From positions 1 through 44,752 of the forward strand of contig CAMCUD010000034.1 of the NCBI GenBank assembly GCA_945878865.1: DNA of 44,752 bases. The letters are read 5' to 3'. The DNA comes from Bifidobacterium breve (lineage in GTDB: Bacteria; Actinomycetota; Thermoleophilia; Solirubrobacterales; Solirubrobacteraceae). Position numbers and translations under genes: made by a program. The notes below the pieces were generated by a model, which saw nothing but the letters and a program-made list of their open reading frames with translations, was not told where the DNA came from and did no database searches. Numbering within the stretch: the first letter of the stretch is position 1; each line of letters starts with the position of its first letter. Shown here in pieces: positions 7,619-16,332 of the stretch.

Positions 7619-9291
7619 TGGTGCGGCCGCTGGTTGCGGGTGCCGCGGTGGTAGTGGTCACGTTGGCTCTGGCGGCCGTGGCGGTTGCGGGGGAGTACCG
7701 GGTGTACTCGTGCTCAACCCCAACGGGTGTTCCAGCCCCGACCGATGGCTGGACTGGGACGCGGGGCGAATCGGTCTACAGCCAGCCGCTCAACTATTGC
7801 GCCACCGGCGGGCCGCTCATCGTTGAGCTGAATCCGGCGCATGGGCAGCCGGCCAACACGGGTGTCGTCACCTGGGGCTGGACCGCCCCGCCCGGGACAA
7901 CGATCGCCGCCTATCGGATCTGGCGGAGCGCGCAGGTCCAAGGAAGCGGAGAGCCGAACGTCACTCCGTACGTCTACTCCGCGCGACCCATCAATACAGC
8001 AACGGGGTCGTACATAGTCGACAACTGCGCGGCTGGTCTCGGCTGTGGCGGCCTCGGCGTCCCGAGCCCCGGTCTAGCTGCACCGAACCTGTTGTCCGAG
8101 GATCTTCGAACCGTTAACGCCGTCGATCATTGGTATATCAACGCGGCTTGTGGTGGTGTGAGCGGGCAGTACTGCGTGCCGAACAACGTTCTGATGGCCA
8201 TGGCCCGAATCCACGCCGCAGAGTTCACCCTCCGCGACCCGGAAGGCCCGACCGTCTCCAATCAGACAGGGCGGCTGACTGGCAGCACGACCCACAGCGG
8301 CCTCGAAGTCCTGTCGTTCACTGCCGCCGATGCGGTCTCGGGCGTCTACCGCGTCTTCCTCGACATCGACGGGAAGACCGTGAGGACCGCCGCCGTGGAC
8401 ACGAACGATGGGAGATGTGCGGACGCCGGCGTCGACCCCGGCACGCCGTACGAGTTCCTCTACCGCGAACCGTGCCGGAAGAGCGTGCAGTACGACCTGT
8501 CGTTCGACACGCGCACGCTCACTGACGGGACCCACAATCTGAAGGTCTCGGTGGAGGATGCATCTGGCAACCGCACCTCTGTCCTCTCCGCCCCCGAGTT
8601 CGTCGTGAAGAACGCGGGTGCGGGAACGGTTGGCGGCACGGGCGGATCGGGCAGCGCGAATGGAGCAGGCGGCGGCGGAACGAGCGGCAGCAGCGGTACC
8701 GCAGCATCGGCCTGCAACCTCTCGGCCGGCGGGATCGCGGCCCGGTTCGCACGCACGGGCGCAACACGCCTGACGGTCAGTCATGGGGGTGCCTTCACCA
8801 TCACGGGCCGTGCGCCGGCCAACGCAGACATCGACGTCTTCCACGTTCGCGGCTCCAAGGTCACGGCGCTGGGCTCGCTGCGCACGTCAGCCGGAGGGAC
8901 GTTCAGCGAAGCGTTCCGCTCGCGCCATGGCGGCGGCACGATCCAGCTCTGCGGCCCTGGCGTCGCCACCGCGCTCACGCTCCGCGTGAAAGCGAAGGTC
9001 ACCTTCAAGGTCAAGCTGTCGCGGTGGGGCCTGGTCCGCTACTCCGGGCGGGTCGCCACCGGTCAGATTCCCAAGGGCGGGAAGATCGTCGCGATCCAGG
9101 GCAAGGCCGGGTCCAGCTGGCAGACGTTCGCGTTGCGGCGGACAGACCGCAAGGGGCGGTTCAAGGGGCGCTACCGGCTCCGCGTCGTGATCCCCGGAGC
9201 GAAACTGAAGTTCCGCGTCCGTGTGCCCAGCGAGGCCGGCTATCCGTTCGTCGGCGTCGTCAGCAAGGCCGTGACGAAGCGCGTGCGTTAG
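7603..9291 (+). CDS. Secreted protein with Ig-like and Gly/Ser linker regions, function unknown
   Basis: 562 residues. An N-terminal signal peptide is clear (a hydrophobic run of Val, Ala and Leu ending in AVAVAGEY, cleavage near residue 30). The body has many paired cysteines (for example YSCSTP, NYCATG, DNCAAGLGCGG), suggesting disulfides outside the cell. Residues about 225-335 look like a beta-rich Ig-like segment. A Gly/Ser/Ala-rich linker follows (about 340-370), then a basic beta-rich C-terminal region. The style is typical of secreted proteins I associate with Solirubrobacterales; I cannot name an activity. The start is GTG 7603 with GAGAGG six bases upstream; ATG 7615 is an alternative. 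It converges with the next gene and their stop codons overlap. Confidence 0.82.
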   Translation: MSRSMMVRPLVAGAAVVVVTLALAAVAVAGEYRVYSCSTPTGVPAPTDGWTGTRGESVYSQPLNYCATGGPLIVELNPAHGQPANTGVVTWGWTAPPGTTIAAYRIWRSAQVQGSGEPNVTPYVYSARPINTATGSYIVDNCAAGLGCGGLGVPSPGLAAPNLLSEDLRTVNAVDHWYINAACGGVSGQYCVPNNVLMAMARIHAAEFTLRDPEGPTVSNQTGRLTGSTTHSGLEVLSFTAADAVSGVYRVFLDIDGKTVRTAAVDTNDGRCADAGVDPGTPYEFLYREPCRKSVQYDLSFDTRTLTDGTHNLKVSVEDASGNRTSVLSAPEFVVKNAGAGTVGGTGGSGSANGAGGGGTSGSSGTAASACNLSAGGIAARFARTGATRLTVSHGGAFTITGRAPANADIDVFHVRGSKVTALGSLRTSAGGTFSEAFRSRHGGGTIQLCGPGVATALTLRVKAKVTFKVKLSRWGLVRYSGRVATGQIPKGGKIVAIQGKAGSSWQTFALRRTDRKGRFKGRYRLRVVIPGAKLKFRVRVPSEAGYPFVGVVSKAVTKRVR

Positions 9292-11399
9292 CGCGCGCGG
9301 ACCCGCAGGCTCTCGCGCAGGCCCTGCTCGACGGCGTCCACCGCGGCGTCCCACGTCCGCTCGGCGGCCCAGCTCAGGCCGGCCGCCGAGCGCCGGTCCC
9401 ATTCAGCCTGGTCGTCGAGCAGGCGCTCCAGCGCGTCGGCGATGGCGACGGGGTCGGCGTTGGCGAGCTCCACCGGGCCGTTCTCGCCGAACATCGCCTC
9501 GCTGCAGCCGCCGCGGAGATCAACGACGGGCAGCCCGCAGGCCATCATCTCCTGCGGGATCAGGGAGTAGTTCGTCAGCGACAGGACCAGGCCGGCGGTG
9601 GCGCGGCGGTACAGGGACGCCAGCTCGGTGGGCGCCACCACGCCGAGGAACTCGTACGGGAACGGCTGCTCCCAGTTGGGTGCGCTGTCGCCGTATGCGA
9701 CCACGCGCACGTCGCGACGGCGACGTAGCTCGCTCAGTGCGAGCCAGCCGAGCTCCGTCGCCCGGCGCGGCGTCGCGCCGCGGCCGTAGAAGACGATCGT
9801 GTCGTCGCGCCGCGGCACCCCGGGGTCCATCCCGTAGATCTCGTGATCGACGCCGAGCTCAAACGCGGTCCCGTCCGCGCCGTAGCGGGAGCGGACGAGG
9901 TCGCGCAGCCACGGCGACGCGGCGATGACGTAGAAGCCGCGGTGGTAGGTGTCTTCGGCGAACAGCCGGTCCGCCGACGTGGCGTAGAACTCCGGCTCGT
10001 GGTCCTGCACGAGGTACGCGCGCGCCCGGACCTGGTCGAGCAACAGCGCCGGATGGACGGTCTGCCAGCCGGTCGCGACCACGACGTCTGCGCCATGCCA
10101 GTGCTCGAAGCCCTTGTACACCGGGGCGGCGACAGGGCCGAACCACTCGTCGACGTGCGCGCGCACCACCGAGTCCGCTTCGGCCTGATGGATGCCCGCC
10201 GGATCGTGCAGCCACAGCGAGCAGACGTGCCCGCGCGCCTCCAGGCCCCGCACGAGCGTGCAGATCGTGCGGTGCCCGCCGCTGCCCTCGCGAAAGTGCG
10301 GGATGACGATCGCGATGCGCAGGCGGTCGCGCTCGGCCGTCTCCGGAGCGGCCGGCAGCAGCGGCGCCGGCCCGTCGCGCAGCACTCGCAACGTCGCGTC
10401 GAGCGGGTGGGCGTCGTGCTTCGGCGGGATGACGCGTCCGGTCGGCTCGGGCGGGGCCTCCACCGCGACTGCGTCGTGATCGCCGCCGGCGCCGTCGGTC
10501 CGGCCCTCGAGCGAGATCGCGCCGCGCACCGCCGGGGGAAGTCGGTCCGCCCGCGACCCGAGGGCGCTGAACACGCGGCGGCCGCCGTGGTGGACCACCG
10601 ATCGCGCTGTCCACCGCGCGGCGTCGATCCCGCCGACGCCCTGCTCGGCCAGCCAGCGGCGGTCCCCGGCGACCTGCACCTTGACGTAGCTCAGCGACTC
10701 CCGAGGCGCGACCGGTTCCAGGTGGCCCGTCGTCTCACGCAGCCCGCGGTACTCGTCGAAGTACCGGCGCGCGAACTCCACGGGACCGTAGTCGTGCGCG
10801 TGAAGCACGCCGGCACCGGGCGCGTAGACCTTCAGCCACCCGGCGGCGAGCGCGTCGCGGCCGAACGCCTGGTCCTCGCTGTAGGCGACGTCGCGGAAGC
10901 GGATCTCCTCCCAGCACGCCCTGCGGTAGCACGCGTTGACGTTCGAGAGGAACGGCTCGTCGCCCGGGCCCTGCAGTGCCGGCTCGCCGTCAGGAGCGAA
11001 CGAGGCGAAGAACTCCGTGAGCTCGCGCGCGATCATCGGCGACGTGTCTGGCCGCGGGAGATGCGGGCCGAAGCTCACGCCGACCCGCGGGTCGAGCTCC
11101 AGCGCGGCGAGGTGCGCGGCCAGCCAGCCGGGCGCGGGGGTGGCGTCCTGCGTGAGGAAGGCGAGGACGTCGCCCGTCGCCTGCTCAGCGGCGAAGTTGC
11201 GGGTCCGGCCGTGGGCGAAATCCTGCGGGTCGATCTCGATGACCCGGGCGCCACCTGCGCGCGCGATCTCGACGGAACCGTCCCGCGACCCCGAATCGAT
11301 GACGAGGATCTCGTCCGGCTCCTGCGCGCGCGCCGCGTCGAGGAGCTCGGCGAGATACCGCGCCCCGTCGCGGACGGGGACGATGACCGAGACCGTCAT
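9288..11399 (-). CDS. Two-domain glycosyltransferase: GT2 domain fused to WsaF-like GT4 domain
   Basis: 703 residues from ATG 11399, overlapping the upstream small gene by four bases. Residues 1 to about 230 are a GT-A family 2 domain (VSVIVPVRDG, IDSGSRDGS, LTQDA at 82-86 as the metal site). Residues from about 355 to 703 resemble the rhamnosyltransferase WsaF: IAIVIPHFREGSGGHRTI at its start, then IVFYGRGATPRRATELG, and an end with NYSLIPQEMMACGLPVVDL. Two catalytic domains on one chain suggest two consecutive sugar transfers, as in S-layer glycan and O-antigen synthesis. It sits last in the minus-strand export operon with Wzm and Wzt. An open frame continues upstream but is arginine/proline-rich and looks non-coding. 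Confidence 0.88.
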   Translation of the reverse strand: MTVSVIVPVRDGARYLAELLDAARAQEPDEILVIDSGSRDGSVEIARAGGARVIEIDPQDFAHGRTRNFAAEQATGDVLAFLTQDATPAPGWLAAHLAALELDPRVGVSFGPHLPRPDTSPMIARELTEFFASFAPDGEPALQGPGDEPFLSNVNACYRRACWEEIRFRDVAYSEDQAFGRDALAAGWLKVYAPGAGVLHAHDYGPVEFARRYFDEYRGLRETTGHLEPVAPRESLSYVKVQVAGDRRWLAEQGVGGIDAARWTARSVVHHGGRRVFSALGSRADRLPPAVRGAISLEGRTDGAGGDHDAVAVEAPPEPTGRVIPPKHDAHPLDATLRVLRDGPAPLLPAAPETAERDRLRIAIVIPHFREGSGGHRTICTLVRGLEARGHVCSLWLHDPAGIHQAEADSVVRAHVDEWFGPVAAPVYKGFEHWHGADVVVATGWQTVHPALLLDQVRARAYLVQDHEPEFYATSADRLFAEDTYHRGFYVIAASPWLRDLVRSRYGADGTAFELGVDHEIYGMDPGVPRRDDTIVFYGRGATPRRATELGWLALSELRRRRDVRVVAYGDSAPNWEQPFPYEFLGVVAPTELASLYRRATAGLVLSLTNYSLIPQEMMACGLPVVDLRGGCSEAMFGENGPVELANADPVAIADALERLLDDQAEWDRRSAAGLSWAAERTWDAAVDAVEQGLRESLRVRAR

Positions 11400-11662
11400 C
11401 CGCCGCGCGCCCGCTGCCAGTACCAGCGCAGCCGACGGCCCGCGCCACGCACCTTCAGCGGGACGAGCACGGCGAAGCGCAGGACCGGGTGGCGCATGAT
11501 CGCCTCGAAGTCGAGCTGGAGCAGGTCCGGCCAGTAGGAGCGGCGCTGTGCCGCTGCGACAGCAGCCTCCGCGCGGGCCGCCTGCTCGACGAGTTCGGCC
11601 TCGAGCTCGGCGATGCGGGCGCGCAGCTGGGCTTCGGTGGAGAGGTCGGCCCCCGTCGACAT
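11396..11662 (-). CDS. Small coiled-coil protein with basic tryptophan-rich tail
   Basis: 88 residues from ATG 11662. Residues about 8-40 form a strong heptad-like helix (AQLRARIAELEAELVEQ). The C-terminus is basic and aromatic (RRLRWYWQRARGG), with a hydrophobic patch (LRFAVLVPL) that could lie on the membrane. Its start overlaps the stop of the permease by one base, and its stop overlaps the start of the GT by four, so it is embedded in the export operon. No enzyme domain is visible. I infer a scaffold or docking protein linking glycosyltransferases to the transporter; related coiled coils appear inside several other proteins of the locus. Confidence 0.75.
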   Translation of the reverse strand: MSTGADLSTEAQLRARIAELEAELVEQAARAEAAVAAAQRRSYWPDLLQLDFEAIMRHPVLRFAVLVPLKVRGAGRRLRWYWQRARGG

Positions 11663-12507
11663 CACAGCTCCTCGGCGATTCTCGGAGCCTCGCGCTGGAA
11701 GTACCAGGCGCCGAACACGAAGGCGAACACGGTGAGGCCGACCGGGATGAGCACGAGCCACATGGAACCGAGCACGTCGGCTGTCGTCGGCGCCGACGGG
11801 TCAAGGAAGAGGTAGCGCATCTCCGTGAGCACGGCCGCGACCGGGTTGCACTGCAGGATCGCGCGCACGCTCTCGGGCCACTTGTCCGCGACGTAGAGAA
11901 TCGGGGACACGTAGAACCCGATCTGCATGAGGACCTCCCAGATCGGGTCGACGTCGCGGTAGCGGACGTACAGCGGCGCCAAGAGCATCCCCAGCCCGGT
12001 CGCGAGGATCGCCAGCGCGACGATCAGAAAGGGGAAGAGCAGCCAGCCCGGGTGGGGGGTCACGCCGGAGGCGACCGCGAAGATGAACACGGCGATCATG
12101 TTCACCCCGAGGTTGAACAGCGCAGTCAGCGCCACGGACAGCGGCACGGCCAGCCGCGGGAAGCGCATCTTGCGCAGCAGGTCCTCGCGGTTCACCAGGC
12201 AGCTCAGCGAGCCGTTCGTCGTCTCGGTGAAGAACGTCCACAGGACGATCGACGTCAGCAGGTACAAGCCGTAGAACGGCACGGAGTTCCCGACGTCGGC
12301 GACCTCGGTGAACATGATGTAGAGGACCGCGAACAGCAGCAGCGGCCGCATGAGCGACCAGAGATAGCCGAGCACCGATCCGAAGTACCGAACGCGGAAC
12401 TCTGTGATCGCCAGCGTCAGCGTCAGGTTCCAGAACCGCTGCAGATCGTCGCCGACGACCTGCGGACTGCGGAACGACCGCCGGATGGATGCGGGCAGGC
12501 TGCTCAC
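11662..12507 (-). CDS. wzm: ABC-2 type polysaccharide export permease (Wzm/TagG-like)
   Basis: 281 residues with about six membrane segments and the ABC-2 permease pattern: the amphipathic N-terminus ITEFRVRYFGSVLGYLWSLMRP, the coupling-helix region NREDLLRKMRFPRLAVPLS, and a late LYVRYRDVDPIWEVLMQIGFYVSPILY. This family forms the membrane channel that exports lipid-linked O-antigen or teichoic-acid-like polymers across the cytoplasmic membrane. It starts in an ATGA overlap with the ATPase gene, which is its obvious partner. No Wzx or Wzy is visible in the window, which fits ABC-dependent export of a chain completed in the cytoplasm. Confidence 0.95.
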   Translation of the reverse strand: MSSLPASIRRSFRSPQVVGDDLQRFWNLTLTLAITEFRVRYFGSVLGYLWSLMRPLLLFAVLYIMFTEVADVGNSVPFYGLYLLTSIVLWTFFTETTNGSLSCLVNREDLLRKMRFPRLAVPLSVALTALFNLGVNMIAVFIFAVASGVTPHPGWLLFPFLIVALAILATGLGMLLAPLYVRYRDVDPIWEVLMQIGFYVSPILYVADKWPESVRAILQCNPVAAVLTEMRYLFLDPSAPTTADVLGSMWLVLIPVGLTVFAFVFGAWYFQREAPRIAEEL

Positions 12508-13772
12508 TGGCGGGTGATCTCGATCTGGTGGGGCGGGTCGATGACTCCGCCGGATAGGACGGTGCTGTGGATCATGAGCGAGGCGATCTCGTGGACGGCC
12601 ACGATCTCCGCGCGGTCCTGCTCGGAGACGATCGTGCTCAGTGCGTAACGGCTGGGGGCCAGCTCGTTCTCAAACTGGAAGACGACCTTGATCGTCTCGC
12701 CTGCCTTGAACGTCCCGGTGAGCCCGTGGCGCCACCCGGTGTCGAGGTGGACGATGACCGCGTTGGCCTCGTTGCGCAGGATTGCGTGGAAGATCGGGTT
12801 CTCAACGTCTCGCTCGAAGTGGATCTCCGCACACGCGCGGACCCGCGTCCCGGACTCCTGCGTGATCACCTGCTGGCCGTAGAGGTCTTCGAACCAGGCC
12901 CGTGTGACCGAGACACCGCCGCGCGTGCCGGACTCGCCTACGAGTGTGTCCTCCGCCGCCACGAGCTCGGGGCGCCCGAAGTTCAACTCGTTGTACTGCC
13001 GCGCGATGTCCACCGGGTTGCCCAGGTCGACGACGTCGCCCTTCTCCAGCAGCATCGCGCGGTCGCAGAAGCGCTCGACCGCGGACATGTCGTGGGTGAC
13101 GAAGAGGATCGTCCGCCCCTCTTTGTGCATCGTCGCGAACTGCTCGTAGCACTTTTGCTGGAACGCGGCATCGCCGACGGCGAGCACCTCGTCGATGAGC
13201 AGGATGTCGGCGTCGACCTGGACCGCGACGCTAAACGCCAGGCGCACGCGCATGCCCGACGAGTAGTTCTTCAGCTTCATGTCGAGGAAGTCGTGCAGCT
13301 CGGCGAAGTCGATGATCTGATCGAACCGCCGGCGCGCCTCCTTCCGCGTGAGGCCCAGCATGATCGCGTTGATGAGGACGTTGTCCCGCGCCGTGAGGTC
13401 GGGATTGAATCCGACGCCCAGCTCGATGAACGGCGACAGCCTTCCGTGGATGTTCACGCCGCCGGTGTCGGGGTCGTAGATGCCGGCGAGGCACTTGAGC
13501 AGCGTGCTCTTGCCCGACCCGTTGCGCCCGACGATCCCAAAGAACTCGCCCTGGCCGATGTCCACACTCACATGCTGGACGGCGCGAAGTTCGTCGTACT
13601 CCGAGGACGCGAACGGATGCAGCGCCCGCTCCTTGAGGGTGCTGTAGCGCTGCTTGGGGAGGCGGAACGTCTTCGAGACGTCGTGGATCTCGACCGCGGG
13701 CGTGACTGATGTCGCCTTCGCGGTGCCGGCCTCCGCCGCGGTCTCGGTCGCTGCGACGGTCACCGACGACAC
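12504..13772 (-). CDS. wzt: Polysaccharide export ABC transporter ATPase (Wzt-like) with C-terminal domain
   Basis: 422 residues from GTG 13772. Walker A GRNGSGKST is at 82-90, signature YSSGMR at 170-175, Walker B ILLIDE at 190-195 and the H-loop His at 227, so the ATPase is intact. After about residue 250 comes a roughly 170-residue beta-rich extension of the Wzt-C type, which in characterised systems recognises the terminal modification of the finished polymer before export. That implies a capped chain and makes methyltransferase fusions elsewhere in the locus relevant. It is coupled to the permease by a four-base overlap and lies 66 bases after the RfbC-like gene. No TANNNT box precedes its start, so it is probably co-transcribed. 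Confidence 0.95.
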   Translation of the reverse strand: MSSVTVAATETAAEAGTAKATSVTPAVEIHDVSKTFRLPKQRYSTLKERALHPFASSEYDELRAVQHVSVDIGQGEFFGIVGRNGSGKSTLLKCLAGIYDPDTGGVNIHGRLSPFIELGVGFNPDLTARDNVLINAIMLGLTRKEARRRFDQIIDFAELHDFLDMKLKNYSSGMRVRLAFSVAVQVDADILLIDEVLAVGDAAFQQKCYEQFATMHKEGRTILFVTHDMSAVERFCDRAMLLEKGDVVDLGNPVDIARQYNELNFGRPELVAAEDTLVGESGTRGGVSVTRAWFEDLYGQQVITQESGTRVRACAEIHFERDVENPIFHAILRNEANAVIVHLDTGWRHGLTGTFKAGETIKVVFQFENELAPSRYALSTIVSEQDRAEIVAVHEIASLMIHSTVLSGGVIDPPHQIEITRQ

Positions 13773-13838
13773 GATACGGGGTTCCGGGTCATCACCGTCC
13801 GTGAACGAGCGGCGCTCCGGAAAGGTGCGCGAACCCGG

Positions 13839-14387
13839 TCAGAACGGCAGGCCGTCGGCGATCTCGCGCAGCAGAGGCGCGGTGCGGTCGCGCTCGGAGA
13901 CGTCCAGCTCGATGTCGGTGGGCCAGGCGATCCCCACGTCGGGATCGTCGAAGCGGAACCCCTTCTCGACGGCGGGGTCGTAGTAGTTCGAGCACTTGTA
14001 GATGACGTCGGCGACGTCGGACAGCACGCAGAACCCGTGGCCGAACCCGACCGGGATGTACAGCTGCTTGAGCGTCTCGTCGTCGAGCTCGAAGCCCTCC
14101 CACTGCCCGTAGGTCGGCGACGCCTTGCGCAGGTCGACGACGACGTCGAGGATCTTCCCGCGGCCGCAGCGCACGAGCTTGGCCTGCCCGGCGCCCAGGG
14201 AGAAGTGCATCCCGCGCACGATGCCCTTACGGGAGCGCGAGTGGTTGTCCTGGACCCAGGTGGTCGGGACGCCGGCTTCGGCCCACTCGTTCTCGCGGTA
14301 GCTCTCGTGGAAGAAGCCGCGGTGATCGCCGTGGACGGCGGGCTCGATGAGGAGGACCCCGTCGAAGCGGGTGGTGGAGGCGAGCAT
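13839..14387 (-). CDS. rfbC: dTDP-4-dehydrorhamnose 3,5-epimerase family protein (RfbC/RmlC-like)
   Basis: 182 residues, the full cupin-fold length of the family. VHGDHRGFFHESY and IVRGMHF contain the substrate Arg and the catalytic His (His61), and YKCSNYYDP near 130-138 carries the partner Tyr. The family epimerises C3 and C5 of a nucleotide-linked 4-keto-6-deoxyhexose. No rmlA, rmlB or rmlD is in the window, and the divergently transcribed neighbours make a CDP-4-keto-6-deoxy sugar. The substrate could therefore be dTDP- or CDP-linked, and I cannot decide. It leads the minus-strand operon into Wzt and has TACCCT nine bases upstream of its ATG. Confidence 0.9.
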   Translation of the reverse strand: MLASTTRFDGVLLIEPAVHGDHRGFFHESYRENEWAEAGVPTTWVQDNHSRSRKGIVRGMHFSLGAGQAKLVRCGRGKILDVVVDLRKASPTYGQWEGFELDDETLKQLYIPVGFGHGFCVLSDVADVIYKCSNYYDPAVEKGFRFDDPDVGIAWPTDIELDVSERDRTAPLLREIADGLPF

Positions 14388-14396
14388 CGGGGCGGG

Positions 14397-14402
14397 AGGG
14401 TA
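14397..14402 (-). promoter_or_regulatory. Putative -10 box TACCCT, 9 bases before ATG at 14387
   Basis: A minus-strand TACCCT precedes the RfbC-like gene and hence the export operon. It lies in the 95-base divergent gap shared with rfbF. Confidence 0.5.
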
Positions 14403-14467
14403 CTGCCGATGGCCGGAATTGGGCCGTGCGCGACGGCGCCGCGGAGTCCGTCGACGGGCGACCCGGC

Positions 14468-14473
14468 TAGCAT
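14468..14473 (+). promoter_or_regulatory. Putative -10 box TAGCAT, 9 bases before rfbF ATG
   Basis: GGCTAGCATCCGC precedes ATG 14483 with no ribosome-binding site between. It is part of the repeated leaderless arrangement and probably drives the plus-strand sugar operon. Confidence 0.55.
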
Positions 14474-14482
14474 CCGCCCGCG

Positions 14483-15262
14483 ATGAAGGCCGTCATTCTC
14501 GCGGGAGGGCGAGGCACGCGCCTCGCCGAAGAGACCTCCACGCGCCCCAAGCCCATGGTCGAGATCGGTGGCAAGCCGATCCTCTGGCACATCATGAAGC
14601 AGCTCTCCACGCACGACGTGGACGAGTTCGTGATCTGCCTCGGCTATCTCGGGTACGTCATCAAGGAGTGGTTCGCGAACTACACGCTGCATACGTCCGA
14701 TGTGACGTTCGACATGCGCACCGGCGAGATGGAGATCCACAAGTCGACGACCGAGCCGTGGAAGGTCACGCTCGTGGAGACCGGTGAGGACACGATGACC
14801 GGCGGGCGCCTCAAGCGGGTCCTGCCGTACGTCGCCGATGAGGAGGAGTTCATCTTCACGTACGGCGACGGCGTGGCGAACGTCGACGTCACGCGCCTGG
14901 TCGCCCACCACCGTGCGCAGGGCCGCAAGGCGACCGTGACCGCGGTGCAGCCGACCGGCCGCTTCGGAGCGCTGGACCTGCACGCCGGCGAGGACCACGT
15001 GCGGACGTTCAAGGAGAAGCCCAAGGGCGACGGGGCGTGGATCAACGGCGGGTACTTCGTCCTGCATCCTTCCGTCGGCGACTACATCGCCGGCGATCCG
15101 GTCAGCTGGGAGGTCGAGCCGCTCCAGCAGCTCGCTGAGGAACGCCAGCTGTCCGCCTACCGCCACGAGGGGTTCTGGCAGGCGATGGACACGCTGCGCG
15201 ACCGCCTGACGTTGGAAGAGCTCTGGGACGGCGGATCCCCGCCGTGGCGCACATGGGCGTAG
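14483..15262 (+). CDS. rfbF: Glucose-1-phosphate cytidylyltransferase
   Basis: 259 residues, the usual family length. The nucleotidyltransferase signature is intact (LAGGRGTRL at about 6-14, then RPKPMVEIGGKPI), and WHIMKQLSTH, FTYGDGVANVD and NGGYFVLHP match RfbF/DdhA proteins closely. It makes CDP-glucose from CTP and glucose-1-phosphate, the first committed step to CDP-linked deoxy sugars. It opens a plus-strand operon and overlaps rfbG. A TAGCAT box nine bases before the ATG and the absence of a Shine-Dalgarno sequence suggest a leaderless message. Confidence 0.95.
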   Translation: MKAVILAGGRGTRLAEETSTRPKPMVEIGGKPILWHIMKQLSTHDVDEFVICLGYLGYVIKEWFANYTLHTSDVTFDMRTGEMEIHKSTTEPWKVTLVETGEDTMTGGRLKRVLPYVADEEEFIFTYGDGVANVDVTRLVAHHRAQGRKATVTAVQPTGRFGALDLHAGEDHVRTFKEKPKGDGAWINGGYFVLHPSVGDYIAGDPVSWEVEPLQQLAEERQLSAYRHEGFWQAMDTLRDRLTLEELWDGGSPPWRTWA

Positions 15263-16332
15263 ACCCGGCGTTCTGGAGCGGCAAGCGCGTCCTCGTCACC
15301 GGGCACACCGGCTTTAAGGGCGCGTGGCTGGCACTGTGGCTGGCCGAGATGGGCGCCACGGTTATCGGCGCGTCCGACGCAGTTCCCCCGGCCCCGTGCC
15401 TGTTCCAGGCCGCCCGGGTCCAGGACATCGTCGACCATCACGAGCTCGACGTCCGCGACCGTGAGGGTGTGGCGTCTCTGATCGCTGCCACTCGGCCCGA
15501 TGTCGTCCTGCATCTCGCGGCGCAGGCGTACGTGCGCCGCAGCTACCTCGAGCCGGTCGAGACCTACGAGGTCAACGTCATGGGCACCGTCCACGTCCTC
15601 GATGCGATCCGTCGCGCCGAGGGTGTGCGCGCGGCGGTCGTCGTGACCTCGGACAAGTGCTACGACAACCGGGAGACCGGCAGGGCGTTCGTCGAGGACG
15701 ACCCGATGGGCGGCCACGATCCGTACTCGAACTCGAAGGGCGCCGCCGAGCTCGTCACCGACGCATATCGCCGCTCGTTCTTCTCCGGCGACGGTACGAC
15801 CCGGATCGGCTCCGGCCGGGCCGGCAACGTCATCGGGGGCGGGGACTGGGGCGAGGATCGGCTGATTCCGGACATGATGCGCGGCGCGCTGGCCGGCGAG
15901 CCCATCCGCATCCGCCGACCCGACGCGATTCGCCCGTGGCAGCACGTGCTCAACCCGCTCAGCGGCTATCTCGTGCTCGCGCAGGGTCTGTACTCCGGGC
16001 ACCCGGACGTGGCGACGGGCTTCAACTTCGGCCCGGACCCTGACGACGCCCAGCCGGTTCAGGCGATCGTCGATCGCCTGTCGGCGAAGTGGCCCGGCGC
16101 ACTGACGTGGGAGATCGACGAGGGGCCGCATCCGCACGAGGCGACGTATCTCGCCCTGGACTCCGCGCGAGCCCACGAGCGGCTCGGCTGGGCGCCGGGC
16201 TGGACGCTCGACCAGGCGCTCGACTCGATCGTCGAGTGGTTCGCGGCGCACCGCGACGGTGCGGACATGCAGGCCGTCACGTCCGGTCAGATCGCGCGAT
16301 TCGCCCGGAGCAACCTGGAGCAGACGGCATGA
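15253..16332 (+). CDS. rfbG: CDP-glucose 4,6-dehydratase
   Basis: About 359 residues from ATG 15253; a GTG at 15244 is an alternative. This extended short-chain dehydrogenase has the NAD-binding loop GHTGFKG (17-23), VTSDKCYDN, and catalytic Tyr158 and Lys162 in YSNSK. The GHTGFKGAWL start and the DKCYDN motif are diagnostic for RfbG rather than for dTDP-glucose dehydratase. It converts CDP-glucose to CDP-4-keto-6-deoxyglucose using bound NAD. It overlaps rfbF by ten bases and the ThDP enzyme gene by four (ATGA), so all three are coupled. Confidence 0.95.
   Translation: MGVDPAFWSGKRVLVTGHTGFKGAWLALWLAEMGATVIGASDAVPPAPCLFQAARVQDIVDHHELDVRDREGVASLIAATRPDVVLHLAAQAYVRRSYLEPVETYEVNVMGTVHVLDAIRRAEGVRAAVVVTSDKCYDNRETGRAFVEDDPMGGHDPYSNSKGAAELVTDAYRRSFFSGDGTTRIGSGRAGNVIGGGDWGEDRLIPDMMRGALAGEPIRIRRPDAIRPWQHVLNPLSGYLVLAQGLYSGHPDVATGFNFGPDPDDAQPVQAIVDRLSAKWPGALTWEIDEGPHPHEATYLALDSARAHERLGWAPGWTLDQALDSIVEWFAAHRDGADMQAVTSGQIARFARSNLEQTA

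Noticed and set aside
13839-14387. Evidence for a complete dTDP-rhamnose pathway
   Set aside because: Only the RfbC-like epimerase is present; rmlA, rmlB and rmlD were not found in the window.
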